Shown: piece after piece, positions 28,423 through 36,709 of the stretch | Numbering within the stretch: position 1 is the stretch's first letter | How the letters are laid out: each line of letters starts with the position of its first letter | Assembly: GCF_900099995.1 (NCBI RefSeq) | Contig: NZ_FNCZ01000001.1 | Location: 992,001 to 1,056,000, forward strand | Length of the DNA stretch: 64,000 nt | Direction: 5' to 3' | Origin: Winogradskyella thalassocola | Lineage (GTDB): Bacteria > Bacteroidota > Bacteroidia > Flavobacteriales > Flavobacteriaceae | Position numbers and translations under genes: made by a program | The notes under the pieces: model-generated | The model's input: the letters and a program-made list of their open reading frames with translations, nothing else | The model's database searches: none | Told to the model about the DNA's origin: nothing

Positions 28423-29457
28423 TTTCTTGTAATTTAGTTCGTATTCTTGGGATTTAAAACCACTAAAATTTTCAATTTCAGATAGCATATTAATATCAAA
28501 ATCATCTTGAATACAATAAGGAGCAATACCTTCAGAGCACAACCTTTTAGCTAAATATTCTTGTTCAAATTGTCCTGGAGTGGGTATAAAAAAAGCTTTC
28601 TTTTCAAGTTTTTCTAAATCCATTATAGTTGTGTAGCCCGATCTGCTCAAAATAAGCTCGCTTTTATTTATAGCGATTTCAAGCTCGTTACTGGTCATAT
28701 AATTATAAATAACGATATGGTCCATAACCGTTTTCTGCTGCTCAGATTCTACTTTCCCTTTTATAAAGAGGACACTACCAGTATAATGTTTTAAGTCACG
28801 TAAAAGTTTTTCTTCTAAAAACGTGCGTTGAGGTTCAGGACCCGAAAGTAAAACAAGCAAATCGTATTCTGTATCTATATCTAGTTTTTTTAATCGTGTT
28901 AATGCTCCTAAATATTTCACAGGTGCCACATAATTCTTAGGATGGCCTAAATCGCCACTTAAATTGGTACTACCCATATGGTCGGGAACCCAGCATTCAT
29001 TAAACTTAGAAATTATGTTTTGATGTAATTTGCTACTCAGCCATGTTGTATTGCCACTTAAAACACGCAATTGGTGTGTGATAAATACAGATGGAATTGC
29101 TTTATGCCTTGCACCAAATCTATTATCCGAAATAATACCAGAAATAGCTTCTGTTTCGACTAAAGTTTCAATAACTTTTTTTTCGCGTTTAATGGTTTTT
29201 AAAAGATGAGGTGAATCTTTAATTAATTTAATTTTAAAGCCATTTGCTTTTTTTGCATACGTAATATTGTATGATGGTAATTCAAAAGCGCTTAGTTTAG
29301 GAAATTCCTTTTTTAATAAGCCTAAAGCAATACCATCACTAGCAATAACGGGTTCAAAACCATTTTCAATTAATGCATTTATAATAGGAATACAACGTGT
29401 GGCATGTCCTAATCCCCAATTTAGTGGTGCTATTAATATCCTTTTTTTGCTATTCAC
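28405..29457 (-). CDS. MurG-like glycosyltransferase
   Basis: A 350-residue GT-B fold enzyme. The N-terminus ILIAPLNWGLGHATRCIPII has the glycine-rich loop of GT28/MurG-like transferases. The C-terminal half has LLVLLSGPEPQRT and a nucleotide-sugar site around LILSRSGYTTIMDLEKL near residue 270, then TPGQFEQEYLA. The acceptor is unknown. It is the conserved flavobacterial form generally annotated simply as glycosyltransferase. Monocistronic, converging on the sensor kinase. Confidence 0.85.
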   Translation of the reverse strand: MNSKKRILIAPLNWGLGHATRCIPIINALIENGFEPVIASDGIALGLLKKEFPKLSAFELPSYNITYAKKANGFKIKLIKDSPHLLKTIKREKKVIETLVETEAISGIISDNRFGARHKAIPSVFITHQLRVLSGNTTWLSSKLHQNIISKFNECWVPDHMGSTNLSGDLGHPKNYVAPVKYLGALTRLKKLDIDTEYDLLVLLSGPEPQRTFLEEKLLRDLKHYTGSVLFIKGKVESEQQKTVMDHIVIYNYMTSNELEIAINKSELILSRSGYTTIMDLEKLEKKAFFIPTPGQFEQEYLAKRLCSEGIAPYCIQDDFDINMLSEIENFSGFKSQEYELNYKKLFSLF

Positions 29458-29557
29458 TTATATTAATATTTCTAATTTGTAGATTAGGTTGTGTTTAACA
29501 AAGGTAAACCTAAAATGTTTGCTTAATTTTACCGAATTATTAATAAATCTATAATTT

Positions 29558-30232
29558 GTGGGAAGTAAAAATAAACTCAAACGCTTCAGGGAAAATGAAA
29601 CCTTTCATAATGTATATCAACCAACACGTGAAGAATTGGTGGATGCGAGGTATAAATTAAAAGGAAAATGGAAATCTGAAGTTTTTAAAAACGATAATCC
29701 ATTGGTTTTAGAATTGGGTTGTGGTAAAGGAGAATACACAGTTGGTTTAGCAAAACGCGATGCTAACAAAAACTTTATAGGTATCGATATTAAGGGCGCT
29801 CGATTTTGGAGAGGGGCAAAAACGGCGATTGAAGAAGATATTACCAATGCAGCATTTATAAGAACACAAATAGAACTTATTGATTCTGTTTTTGATGAAA
29901 ATGAAGTCGATGAAATCTGGATTACATTTCCGGATCCACAAATAAAATATCAGCGGACAAAACACCGAATGACGAATCTACAGTTTTTAGAACGCTACAA
30001 AAAAGTATTAAAACCAGGTGGATTAATGCATCTAAAGACCGATAGTGAATTTATGCATGGTTATACGCTTGGGTTGCTACATGGTTTAGGTTTAGAGGTG
30101 CTTTATGCTAACCATAATGTTTATAAATTAGAAGGCAGTCCAGAGGAAGTTATTGAAATTCAAACCTTTTACGAAAGTCAGTATTTAGAGAAAGACAAAG
30201 CAATTACGTATATTAGATTTAAAATCAACTAA
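29558..30232 (+). CDS. trmB: tRNA (guanine-N7-)-methyltransferase
   Basis: A 224-residue SAM-dependent Rossmann methyltransferase that forms m7G46 in tRNA. It has LELGCGKGEYTVGLA (SAM loop) near residue 50, FIGIDIKGAR, and the family signature WITFPDPQIKYQRTKHR near 127. It begins at GTG; the N-terminal MGSKNKLKRFRENETF is the usual flavobacterial start. Only 3 bases separate it from the LysE-type gene, so they form an operon. Confidence 0.95.
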   Translation: MGSKNKLKRFRENETFHNVYQPTREELVDARYKLKGKWKSEVFKNDNPLVLELGCGKGEYTVGLAKRDANKNFIGIDIKGARFWRGAKTAIEEDITNAAFIRTQIELIDSVFDENEVDEIWITFPDPQIKYQRTKHRMTNLQFLERYKKVLKPGGLMHLKTDSEFMHGYTLGLLHGLGLEVLYANHNVYKLEGSPEEVIEIQTFYESQYLEKDKAITYIRFKIN

Positions 30233-30235
30233 AAT

Positions 30236-30865
30236 TTGAGTATTACGATCATTTTTTTTCTTGGACTTTTTGTAGCGATGATTGGTGTTATTCCACCAGG
30301 ATTGCTAAATATGACAGCAGCAAGAATTAGTTTAAAGGAAGGAGCAGGTCGTGGTATAATGTTTTCTACAGGGGTTTGTATTGTGGTTTACATTCAAACA
30401 TATTTGGCTGCTATTTTTGCCAGATATTTGTCTAATCATTCAGATATCGTAGAGATTCTAAGGCGTGTGGCTTTTGTGATATTTGTATTAATTACCATAT
30501 ATTTTTTAGTCTTAGCCTCTAAGGAGGAAGAAGTAAAAAAAGAGACTGAGATAAAAAGTAAGCATGGCAGGCTACTGCATGGTATGCTGCTATCTGCGCT
30601 TAATATATTTCCGATTCCGTACCAAGCTTATATGACTATTACATTAGTGTCTTTTGGTTGGATGGATTTTCAAAAATTAAGTATTGTTACTTACGTTACA
30701 GGTGCAGCAACGGGTACATTTGTAATGTTATATTTTTATATTTTCTTTTTTGATAAGATAAAAGATCGAAGTTTCTCTTCTCAAAAAAGCATGAATTTAA
30801 GTATCGGTATTATCACAGGACTTGTTTCATTAATTACGTTAATCAATATTTTAAAGGAATTTTAA
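30236..30865 (+). CDS. LysE family amino-acid exporter
   Basis: A 209-residue membrane protein that begins at TTG three bases after the trmB stop. Six hydrophobic helices are visible. The N-terminal GVIPPGLLNMTAARISLKEG is the LysE/RhtB signature, and a second conserved loop LNIFPIPYQAYMTI lies near residue 120. The exported substrate is unknown. The alkyltransferase-like gene starts immediately after its stop codon. Confidence 0.88.
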   Translation: MSITIIFFLGLFVAMIGVIPPGLLNMTAARISLKEGAGRGIMFSTGVCIVVYIQTYLAAIFARYLSNHSDIVEILRRVAFVIFVLITIYFLVLASKEEEVKKETEIKSKHGRLLHGMLLSALNIFPIPYQAYMTITLVSFGWMDFQKLSIVTYVTGAATGTFVMLYFYIFFFDKIKDRSFSSQKSMNLSIGIITGLVSLITLINILKEF

Positions 30866-31195
30866 ATGCAACCTGAAACGCTTAGTTTTTTCGAAAAGGT
30901 TTACGAAGTAGCTAAGAAAATTCCTTATGGAAGAGTTACTAGCTACGGAGCCATTGCTAAATATTTAGGTGCAGGAAAAAGCGCCAGAATTGTAGGTTAT
31001 GCCATGAATGGTTCTCGCGGAAAAGATATACCAGCACATAGAGTTGTAAATAGAAAGGGACTCTTAACAGGAAAGCACCATTTTGAAGGTACCAATCTTA
31101 TGCAACAGCTTTTAGAAAATGAAGGCATTGAGGTTGTAGAAAATCAAATTCAGAACTTAGAGACTATTTATTGGGATCCTGCTAAGGAATTGTAA
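30866..31195 (+). CDS. alkyltransferase-like (ATL) protein of the MGMT family
   Basis: A 109-residue protein with the O6-methylguanine-DNA methyltransferase DNA-binding domain: IPYGRVTSYGAIAKYLG near residue 19, the arginine-finger region KSARIVGYAMNG and the active-site segment IPAHRVVNRKG. The alkyl-acceptor Cys of PCHR is Ala here (A57), which defines alkyltransferase-like proteins. These bind alkylated guanine, flip it and hand it to excision repair instead of repairing it directly. It is the last gene of the trmB-lysE-atl cluster, directly abutting the exporter gene. Confidence 0.92.
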   Translation: MQPETLSFFEKVYEVAKKIPYGRVTSYGAIAKYLGAGKSARIVGYAMNGSRGKDIPAHRVVNRKGLLTGKHHFEGTNLMQQLLENEGIEVVENQIQNLETIYWDPAKEL

Positions 31196-31368
31196 GGCGG
31201 TTATAATTGTTAGTCTAAATATGGTATAGTGAAAATTAAGGAGAATGCTCTTATTTCCTGATTTGGTTCAAATTCAAAAATATTTACGAATCTGCTATCC
31301 CATTTAAAAATCGAATTCCAGCATTAATCAATTCAATTTATCTAGTTCAAATTCTAAACTATTCTAAG

Positions 31369-31376
31369 TACCTTTG
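31369..31376 (+). promoter_or_regulatory. probable -7 promoter element for the mrp operon
   Basis: TACCTTTG matches TAnnTTTG, 76 bases upstream of the mrp start. No clear TTTG lies at the -33 position. The rest of the 256-base gap after the ATL gene has no gene. Confidence 0.5.
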
Positions 31377-31451
31377 CGTTTAGAATTAATCTTAATAAGA
31401 AAAAACGCGAGTCTTTATTCGAGTCTCCATGTTCTTAAGTCTTTAAACGAT

Positions 31452-32591
31452 ATGAAACTAATAAAACAAGATATCCTAAACGCTCTTAAAACCATAACAG
31501 CACCTGGTGAAGGCGAAAATATGGTCGACAGTGGAGCGGTAACTAACGTCGTTACTTTTGCAGATGAAGTCATCGTAGATATCACCATAAAAAATCCAAG
31601 TTTACAAGCACGTAAAAAAACAGAAGTTGAAATTTTGCAAACTATTCATAGAGAAGTTTATGAAAAAGCGAAGATAAAAGTCAATGTAAAAGTTGATGCT
31701 CAAGCAGCACAACCTAAAAATGAAATTAAAGGAAAAGCGATTCCTGGTATTCAAAATATTATAGCTGTTGCTTCTGGTAAAGGTGGCGTAGGTAAATCTA
31801 CAGTAACCGCAAATTTGGCTGTAACTTTGGCTAAGATGGGTTTTAAAGTTGGCGTTTTAGATGCCGATATATACGGGCCATCTATTCCAATTATGTTCGA
31901 TGTTGCAAATGAACGCCCACTATCTGTAACCATTGATGGTAAATCGAAGATGAAACCTGTAGAAAATTACGGAGTTAAAGTATTATCTATCGGATTTTTT
32001 ACAAAACCAGATCAAGCCGTTATTTGGAGAGGACCAATGGCTTCTAAAGCTTTAAACCAAATGATATTTGATGCGGCTTGGGGAGAATTAGACTTTATGT
32101 TAATTGATTTACCTCCAGGAACAGGAGATATTCACCTAAGTATTATGCAAGCATTGCCTATTACAGGTGCTGTTGTAGTAAGTACACCGCAAAATGTCGC
32201 TTTAGCAGATGCTAAGAAAGGAGTGGCGATGTTTCAACAAGATAGTATTAATGTACCTGTTTTGGGTATTATAGAAAACATGGCGTATTTTACACCAGCA
32301 GAACTTCCAGAGAATAAATACTATATATTTGGTAAAGAAGGAGCGAAGCATTTAGCAGAAGATTTAGACGTACCGTTTTTAGGTGAAGTGCCATTGATTC
32401 AAAGTATAAGAGAAGCAGGTGATTTAGGACGTCCAGCAGCAATGCAAACAGGAACTCCTATCGAATCAGCTTTTGAAACGATTACGCGAGACGTGGTTCA
32501 ACAAGTAGTTAATAGGAATGATGCATTACCAGCTACGGAAGCGATAAAAATTACAACAATGGCAGGTTGCTCTGCTGTTAAAAAAAATTAA
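31452..32591 (+). CDS. Mrp/NBP35-family Fe-S carrier ATPase
   Basis: A 379-residue P-loop ATPase. An N-terminal MIP18/DUF59 domain (about 1-75) is followed by the deviant Walker A ASGKGGVGKST near 110, DADIYGPS, the switch DLPPGTGD near 220 and ENMAYF near 275. Family members carry or assemble Fe-S clusters. Unlike most Mrp/ApbC proteins, there is no CxxC after ENMAYF; the only Cys is near the C-terminus (AGCSAVKKN). I start at the ATG 31452 (MKLIKQDIL), since the upstream extension from TTG 31374 overlaps the promoter and is not conserved-looking. The NifU-like gene begins immediately after its stop. Confidence 0.93.
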   Translation: MKLIKQDILNALKTITAPGEGENMVDSGAVTNVVTFADEVIVDITIKNPSLQARKKTEVEILQTIHREVYEKAKIKVNVKVDAQAAQPKNEIKGKAIPGIQNIIAVASGKGGVGKSTVTANLAVTLAKMGFKVGVLDADIYGPSIPIMFDVANERPLSVTIDGKSKMKPVENYGVKVLSIGFFTKPDQAVIWRGPMASKALNQMIFDAAWGELDFMLIDLPPGTGDIHLSIMQALPITGAVVVSTPQNVALADAKKGVAMFQQDSINVPVLGIIENMAYFTPAELPENKYYIFGKEGAKHLAEDLDVPFLGEVPLIQSIREAGDLGRPAAMQTGTPIESAFETITRDVVQQVVNRNDALPATEAIKITTMAGCSAVKKN

Positions 32592-32834
32592 ATGAGCACA
32601 GAAGAACTTAGATTAAACGTAGAAAAAGCATTGGATGAAATCCGTCCATTTCTGCAAAGTGATGGAGGCGATATTAATTTATTATCTATTGACGATGGTA
32701 AGTTTGTAAAAGTACAACTTGTAGGGGCCTGCACATCGTGTAGTGTTAATCAGATGACTTTAAAGTCTGGTGTTGAGATGACCATTAAAAAATATGCCCC
32801 ACAAATCGAAAAAGTTATTAATGTTGAAAAATAA
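32592..32834 (+). CDS. NifU-like Fe-S scaffold protein
   Basis: An 80-residue stand-alone NifU C-terminal domain. FLQSDGGDINLL near residue 20 and GACTSCSVNQMTLKSGVE near 50, with the CxxC that binds a Fe-S cluster between two subunits, identify it. It directly follows mrp without a gap, so scaffold and ATPase carrier are made together. Its stop codon abuts the CRP-like box of the next operon. Confidence 0.94.
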   Translation: MSTEELRLNVEKALDEIRPFLQSDGGDINLLSIDDGKFVKVQLVGACTSCSVNQMTLKSGVEMTIKKYAPQIEKVINVEK

Positions 32835-32879
32835 TGTGACATTTATCACATTCTGATTAAAACGACATTAGTAGTTTTG
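32835..32879 (+). promoter_or_regulatory. CRP-like operator and -7 element of the ferredoxin reductase operon
   Basis: TGTGA-CATTTA-TCACA at 32835-32850 is a perfect match to the CRP half-site consensus with a 6-base spacer. TAGTTTTG at 32872-32879 matches the Bacteroidota -7 element. If transcription starts a few bases after it, the operator centre lies near -41, the class II activator position. No TTTG is present at -33. Confidence 0.6.
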
Positions 32880-32896
32880 TATTCAATTTTACATTC

Positions 32897-33958
32897 ATGA
32901 TTACAACAGATATACTTATTATTGGTGCTGGTCCAACCGGGCTTTTTACTGTTTTTGAAGCTGGACTTTTAAAATTAAAATGCCATTTAATTGATGCTTT
33001 ACCACAACAAGGTGGTCAATGTACAGAGCTCTATCCTAAAAAACCAATTTATGATATTCCGGCATACCCAGAGATCTTAGCTGGTGATTTAACGGATAAA
33101 TTAATGGAGCAATGTAAGCAGTTCGAACCAGGATTTACTTTAGGTGAGCGTGCAGAAACTATAGAAAAACAAGAGGACGGTACGTTTATCGTTACCACAA
33201 ATAAGGGTACACAACATAAAGCTCCTGTTGTTGCAATTGCGGGTGGATTAGGAAGTTTTGAGCCTCGTAAACCTTTAATTCATAATATCGCAGATTTTGA
33301 AGATAAGGGTGTTGAGTACATGATTAAGGAACCCGAAATGTATCGTGGTAAGAATGTTGTGATTGCAGGAGGAGGAGATTCAGCCTTAGATTGGAGTATC
33401 TTTTTAAGTGATGTCGCTAAAAGTGTGACATTAATTCATAGACGAAATGAATTTAGAGGGCATTTAGATTCTGTTGAAAAGGTACAGGAGTTAAAGAATA
33501 AAGGAAAAATAAACCTTATTACACCAGCTGAGGTTATAGGTATTGTTGGTGATGATAAAGTAGAAGCTATAGTTGTAAAACAAGCGCAACATATTGAAAA
33601 AGAATTTGAAGTAAAATGTGATCATTTTATTCCATTATTTGGATTATCTCCTAAACTAGGACCCATTGCAAATTGGGGACTTGAGATAGAAAAGAATGCC
33701 ATTAAGGTAGATAATGCATTAGACTATCAAACTAATATTCCTGGTATTTTTGCTATTGGAGATGTCAATACGTATCCTGGGAAATTAAAATTAATTCTTT
33801 GTGGTTTTCACGAAGCTACATTAATGTGTCAGTCTGCTTATAAAATTATTAATCCAGGAAAACGTTATGTATTAAAATACACCACAGTTGCTGGAGTTGA
33901 TGGTTTTGATGGTTCTAGAAAAGAAGCGCCTAAGGCGGTTGTTAAAGCTTTTGATTAA
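32897..33958 (+). CDS. ferredoxin-NADP reductase-like flavoprotein (thioredoxin-reductase type)
   Basis: A 353-residue FAD/NAD(P) oxidoreductase. It has the FAD-binding IIGAGPTGLFTVFEAG at the N-terminus, QQGGQCTELYP near 43, the NAD(P)-binding IAGGGDSALDWSIFL near 158 and the second FAD motif FAIGDVNTYPGK near 290. It lacks the CxxC redox pair of thioredoxin reductase, which fits the TrxR-like ferredoxin-NADP reductases. The next gene is a [2Fe-2S] ferredoxin, a fitting partner. The operon appears to be controlled by a CRP/FNR-type activator. Confidence 0.9.
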   Translation: MITTDILIIGAGPTGLFTVFEAGLLKLKCHLIDALPQQGGQCTELYPKKPIYDIPAYPEILAGDLTDKLMEQCKQFEPGFTLGERAETIEKQEDGTFIVTTNKGTQHKAPVVAIAGGLGSFEPRKPLIHNIADFEDKGVEYMIKEPEMYRGKNVVIAGGGDSALDWSIFLSDVAKSVTLIHRRNEFRGHLDSVEKVQELKNKGKINLITPAEVIGIVGDDKVEAIVVKQAQHIEKEFEVKCDHFIPLFGLSPKLGPIANWGLEIEKNAIKVDNALDYQTNIPGIFAIGDVNTYPGKLKLILCGFHEATLMCQSAYKIINPGKRYVLKYTTVAGVDGFDGSRKEAPKAVVKAFD

Positions 33959-34017
33959 TGTAAAATAGACTTAGCAGGTCTTAAAAGAGAATGTTTCCGC
34001 ATTCTTGGAAACTGATT

Positions 34018-34350
34018 ATGGAACAAGATATAAATATTACCATTATAGATAGAGAAGGGGTTAAACATCAAATTGAAGCTCCGACAGATATGGCCATGAA
34101 CTTAATGGAGATCGTTCGTTCTTACGAGCTAGCGCCAGAAGGCACTATAGGCATCTGCGGAGGTATGGCTATGTGTGCGTCTTGTCAATGCTATGTATTA
34201 AGCGAAACCGAATTACCTGAAATGCAAGATGATGAAGAAGCCATGCTCTCTGAGGCTTTTAATGTAAAAGATAATAGTCGCTTAGGTTGCCAAATCCAAA
34301 TGACACCAGAAATGGAAGGTTTAGAGGTGGAGTTGGCTCCTGAATCTTAA
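34018..34350 (+). CDS. [2Fe-2S] ferredoxin, adrenodoxin type
   Basis: A 110-residue ferredoxin. The cluster-binding cysteines are in GICGGMAMCASCQC near residue 44 and LGCQIQM near 92, giving the C-x5-C-x2-C...C pattern of vertebrate/bacterial adrenodoxin-type ferredoxins. I chose the ATG at 34018 (MEQDINIT) over one at 33991, because the extra nine residues do not look like ferredoxin. It is downstream of the flavoprotein reductase and probably receives electrons from it or donates to it. Confidence 0.93.
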   Translation: MEQDINITIIDREGVKHQIEAPTDMAMNLMEIVRSYELAPEGTIGICGGMAMCASCQCYVLSETELPEMQDDEEAMLSEAFNVKDNSRLGCQIQMTPEMEGLEVELAPES

Positions 34351-34353
34351 ACA

Positions 34354-34379
34354 AATTCCTGCGAAGGCAGGAATCTCAT
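34354..34379. repeat. dispersed palindromic repeat (copy 2)
   Basis: ATTCCTGC (34355-34362) and GCAGGAAT (34367-34374) flank a GAAG loop, followed by CTCAT. It is the same 26-base element as at 49537-49562, with one mismatch, and an inverted relative of 8972-8995. It may also act as a terminator for the ferredoxin gene. Confidence 0.75.
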
Positions 34380-34386
34380 AATTATA

Positions 34387-34857
34387 TCAACAAGTCCACT
34401 CTTTAATAAGAATAAGAAGTGAAAAGGAAATGATAATTGGTATTACCGTTATAAAACCGCTGTACCACCTATAGTATTTTTCATATTTTAATTCTCCATT
34501 ATTTTTTTGATAAATTCCGTCAGCGAGTTCTATTTTATAACTTCCAATAAATTGGTTTATTTTATTAATCTGAAAACCTTCTTTTTTTGTGATCTTTTTA
34601 GATAATATCATTACAGCTTTGCAGACTAATAATGTAATCAATGGTGAGAATGTAAAAACTAAACATTGGTACCCACAGAGGTAATTCCAACCAATTGAAA
34701 CCATTACTATTCCTAAAAGACCAACGCAAAAAGAAATTTTCAAGTATGTCTTAAAGCGCTTTTCATTTTTTAAATCTTCGGTGGTCGTTATAATGAATAA
34801 ATTCAGAACGCCACAGATAATAATGATCATCCAGAAGTACATTTCGAATAATCCCAT
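34387..34857 (-). CDS. membrane protein of unknown function
   Basis: A 156-residue protein with four hydrophobic segments (about 6-24, 40-60, 65-86 and 133-150). A soluble loop (about 90-130) contains IGSYKIELADGIYQKN. No family is recognised. It lies 5 bases downstream of the metallophosphoesterase gene on the same strand, so it is likely cotranscribed. Confidence 0.65.
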   Translation of the reverse strand: MGLFEMYFWMIIIICGVLNLFIITTTEDLKNEKRFKTYLKISFCVGLLGIVMVSIGWNYLCGYQCLVFTFSPLITLLVCKAVMILSKKITKKEGFQINKINQFIGSYKIELADGIYQKNNGELKYEKYYRWYSGFITVIPIIISFSLLILIKEWTC

Positions 34858-34862
34858 AATAA

Positions 34863-35759
34863 TTAGTCTGTTTTATAATCAGCTAACCTCGTAGGTCCTT
34901 CTAACAAAAACCGATCAATTTTTAAAGTACCACTTTCAGTGGTTACAATTTGCCATTTAATTAATGAAATCGTGCCATTTTCAATTTCTAAACCCGTAAT
35001 ACTTCTTGGGTGTACGCAACTTCCATCATTAAAATAAGCAATATCTCCAGGTTCAGGAAAACGTGGTCGATGTGTATGTCCAACAATGGTTATTAAATTA
35101 TTGTTTTCAATAATCCAACGTTTGGTGCGTCGCTCAATTTTAATGAGTTCGGTGTAATTTTTGGCAGGACTCGTTGGGTCTGCAATTCCCATGATGTTGA
35201 GAGGTTTCCAGAGTATTCGAACTAAAAATCGACTCCACTTCCAAAAGAGAAAATTCCACCAATCGGCTTGGTGACCATGGGTTAAAAATAATTCTTGATT
35301 AGTTTCAGTATGCTCTAAAACAATACCTTCATGATATTGAATACCACAAAATAAGTCTTCATCATGGCCTGTTTTTGGATCGAAAAAAGTAGATAAATGT
35401 TTTTCTACATATTTTGGATTACGATACACCATATCATGGTTGCCCCAAATCATGTGTAAACGGTCTTCATCATGAAATTGTTTCATCAGCATGTACACAT
35501 TTTTATGGGCATAAAAAATGCTTTCAAATGTGAGATTTTCCCATAGTTCATCACCATCACCAATCTCACAATAGCTAAAGCCTTCCATATAGTAATGACG
35601 CAAAGCATGGAAGTAAATATTACGGTTATTAGCAAAATCATCAGCAAAACTATTATCTCCACGATGGCAGTCGCTAAATAATATATACTTAGAGGAGTCA
35701 TTAAACTTAAGCCGTTTGGCGCTTTTATACGCGCGATCTAATCTGGTTTTAGAAGACAT
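34863..35759 (-). CDS. calcineurin-like metallophosphoesterase
   Basis: A 298-residue phosphoesterase with all five metal-site motifs: FSDCHRGD near residue 29, GDGDELWE near 62, WGNHDMVYR near 106, LTHGHQADWW near 160 and IVGHTHRPRF near 225. It resembles LpxH-like or other cytosolic phosphoesterases, but the substrate cannot be assigned. It is followed by the small membrane-protein gene and preceded by an SGNH hydrolase gene on the same strand, 29 bases away. Confidence 0.9.
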   Translation of the reverse strand: MSSKTRLDRAYKSAKRLKFNDSSKYILFSDCHRGDNSFADDFANNRNIYFHALRHYYMEGFSYCEIGDGDELWENLTFESIFYAHKNVYMLMKQFHDEDRLHMIWGNHDMVYRNPKYVEKHLSTFFDPKTGHDEDLFCGIQYHEGIVLEHTETNQELFLTHGHQADWWNFLFWKWSRFLVRILWKPLNIMGIADPTSPAKNYTELIKIERRTKRWIIENNNLITIVGHTHRPRFPEPGDIAYFNDGSCVHPRSITGLEIENGTISLIKWQIVTTESGTLKIDRFLLEGPTRLADYKTD

Positions 35760-35788
35760 GAAAAATGTTTCAACTAATGTAATAAATC

Positions 35789-36541
35789 TTATTGAATTTT
35801 TTCGACAGCAATAGGAAGTAAGCGTTGAACGAACATAGAATAGGCTAATTGGGAAGGATGTAAGCCGTCAGAAGCTACTAAACTTGGATTAGTTAAACCT
35901 TGGCGTGTAATATCTGTAATATTCACAAACGTTATGTTTTGCTGGTTACAATAATTTTCAGCAAATGCATTATATTGGTCTATTTCTGATGACGTATTTT
36001 GAGGGTTACCATAATTTTGCCCAAAAGGGGTATAAGCATAATCTGGTATAGAAACCACTATAACATTGGATTTGTCATTTTTAGCTAATTGGATCGCCGT
36101 TGAAACTAGTAATGGAAACTCAGTTTCATAAGTAGAAAAAGGCTTATTTTGGTATTGATTGTTCACGCCGATTAAAAGGGTTACTAAATCATAATTGTTT
36201 GAAGGATTATCATTAAATATGGCATTAATTAAGTTGTTCGTTGTCCAACCAGTTTGTGCAATAATTTTAAGGATAAAAGAATCTTCATCAGTAAACTCTG
36301 AAATTAAATTACTCTTCAATTGTTCTGGGAAACGACAGGTTTCACACACACTTTGACCAATGGTATAACTGTCTCCGAGTGCTAGGATATTATAGGTTGC
36401 AGCGATTGTTATGTCGTCGTCATCAATAATTTCTTCAATGATTTCTTCAACGTCTTCTTCAACGATAGCAATATCATCGCTAGTGCAAGAAGCTAATAAT
36501 AGCAATAATCCATAAAAAATAGTTTGATAAAATCTTTTCAT
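35789..36541 (-). CDS. SGNH/GDSL hydrolase lipoprotein
   Basis: A 250-residue esterase-type enzyme anchored as a lipoprotein: the signal peptide ends in LLLLLASC (C19), followed by an acidic linker rich in Glu and Asp (about 25-50). Block I is ILALGDSYTIG with the nucleophile Ser, block III appears as LLIGVNNQYQN in place of the usual GxND, and block V is SDGLHPSQLAY with the catalytic Asp-His. A lipase/esterase or deacetylase role at the cell envelope is expected. Substrate unknown. Confidence 0.88.
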   Translation of the reverse strand: MKRFYQTIFYGLLLLLASCTSDDIAIVEEDVEEIIEEIIDDDDITIAATYNILALGDSYTIGQSVCETCRFPEQLKSNLISEFTDEDSFILKIIAQTGWTTNNLINAIFNDNPSNNYDLVTLLIGVNNQYQNKPFSTYETEFPLLVSTAIQLAKNDKSNVIVVSIPDYAYTPFGQNYGNPQNTSSEIDQYNAFAENYCNQQNITFVNITDITRQGLTNPSLVASDGLHPSQLAYSMFVQRLLPIAVEKIQ

Positions 36542-36607
36542 ATACTACAATATACGATTAAAACGATGTGTTGGTTCTATTTTGAGGTTGATGTTTTTAG
36601 TTGAATA

Positions 36608-36635
36608 AAATGCTTCCCGTTTAAGAGAAGCATTT
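36608..36635 (-). terminator. terminator of the PPi-PEPCK-like gene
   Basis: AAATGCTTC at 36608-36616 pairs with GAAGCATTT at 36627-36635. On the minus strand a T-rich stretch follows. Confidence 0.6.
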
Positions 36636-36709
36636 CAAAAGGGTAATACTTTATTTGAGTAAGACTGTTGCCTTAAATTAATTCAAAATGCTTAATATAT
36701 TTGATGAGT

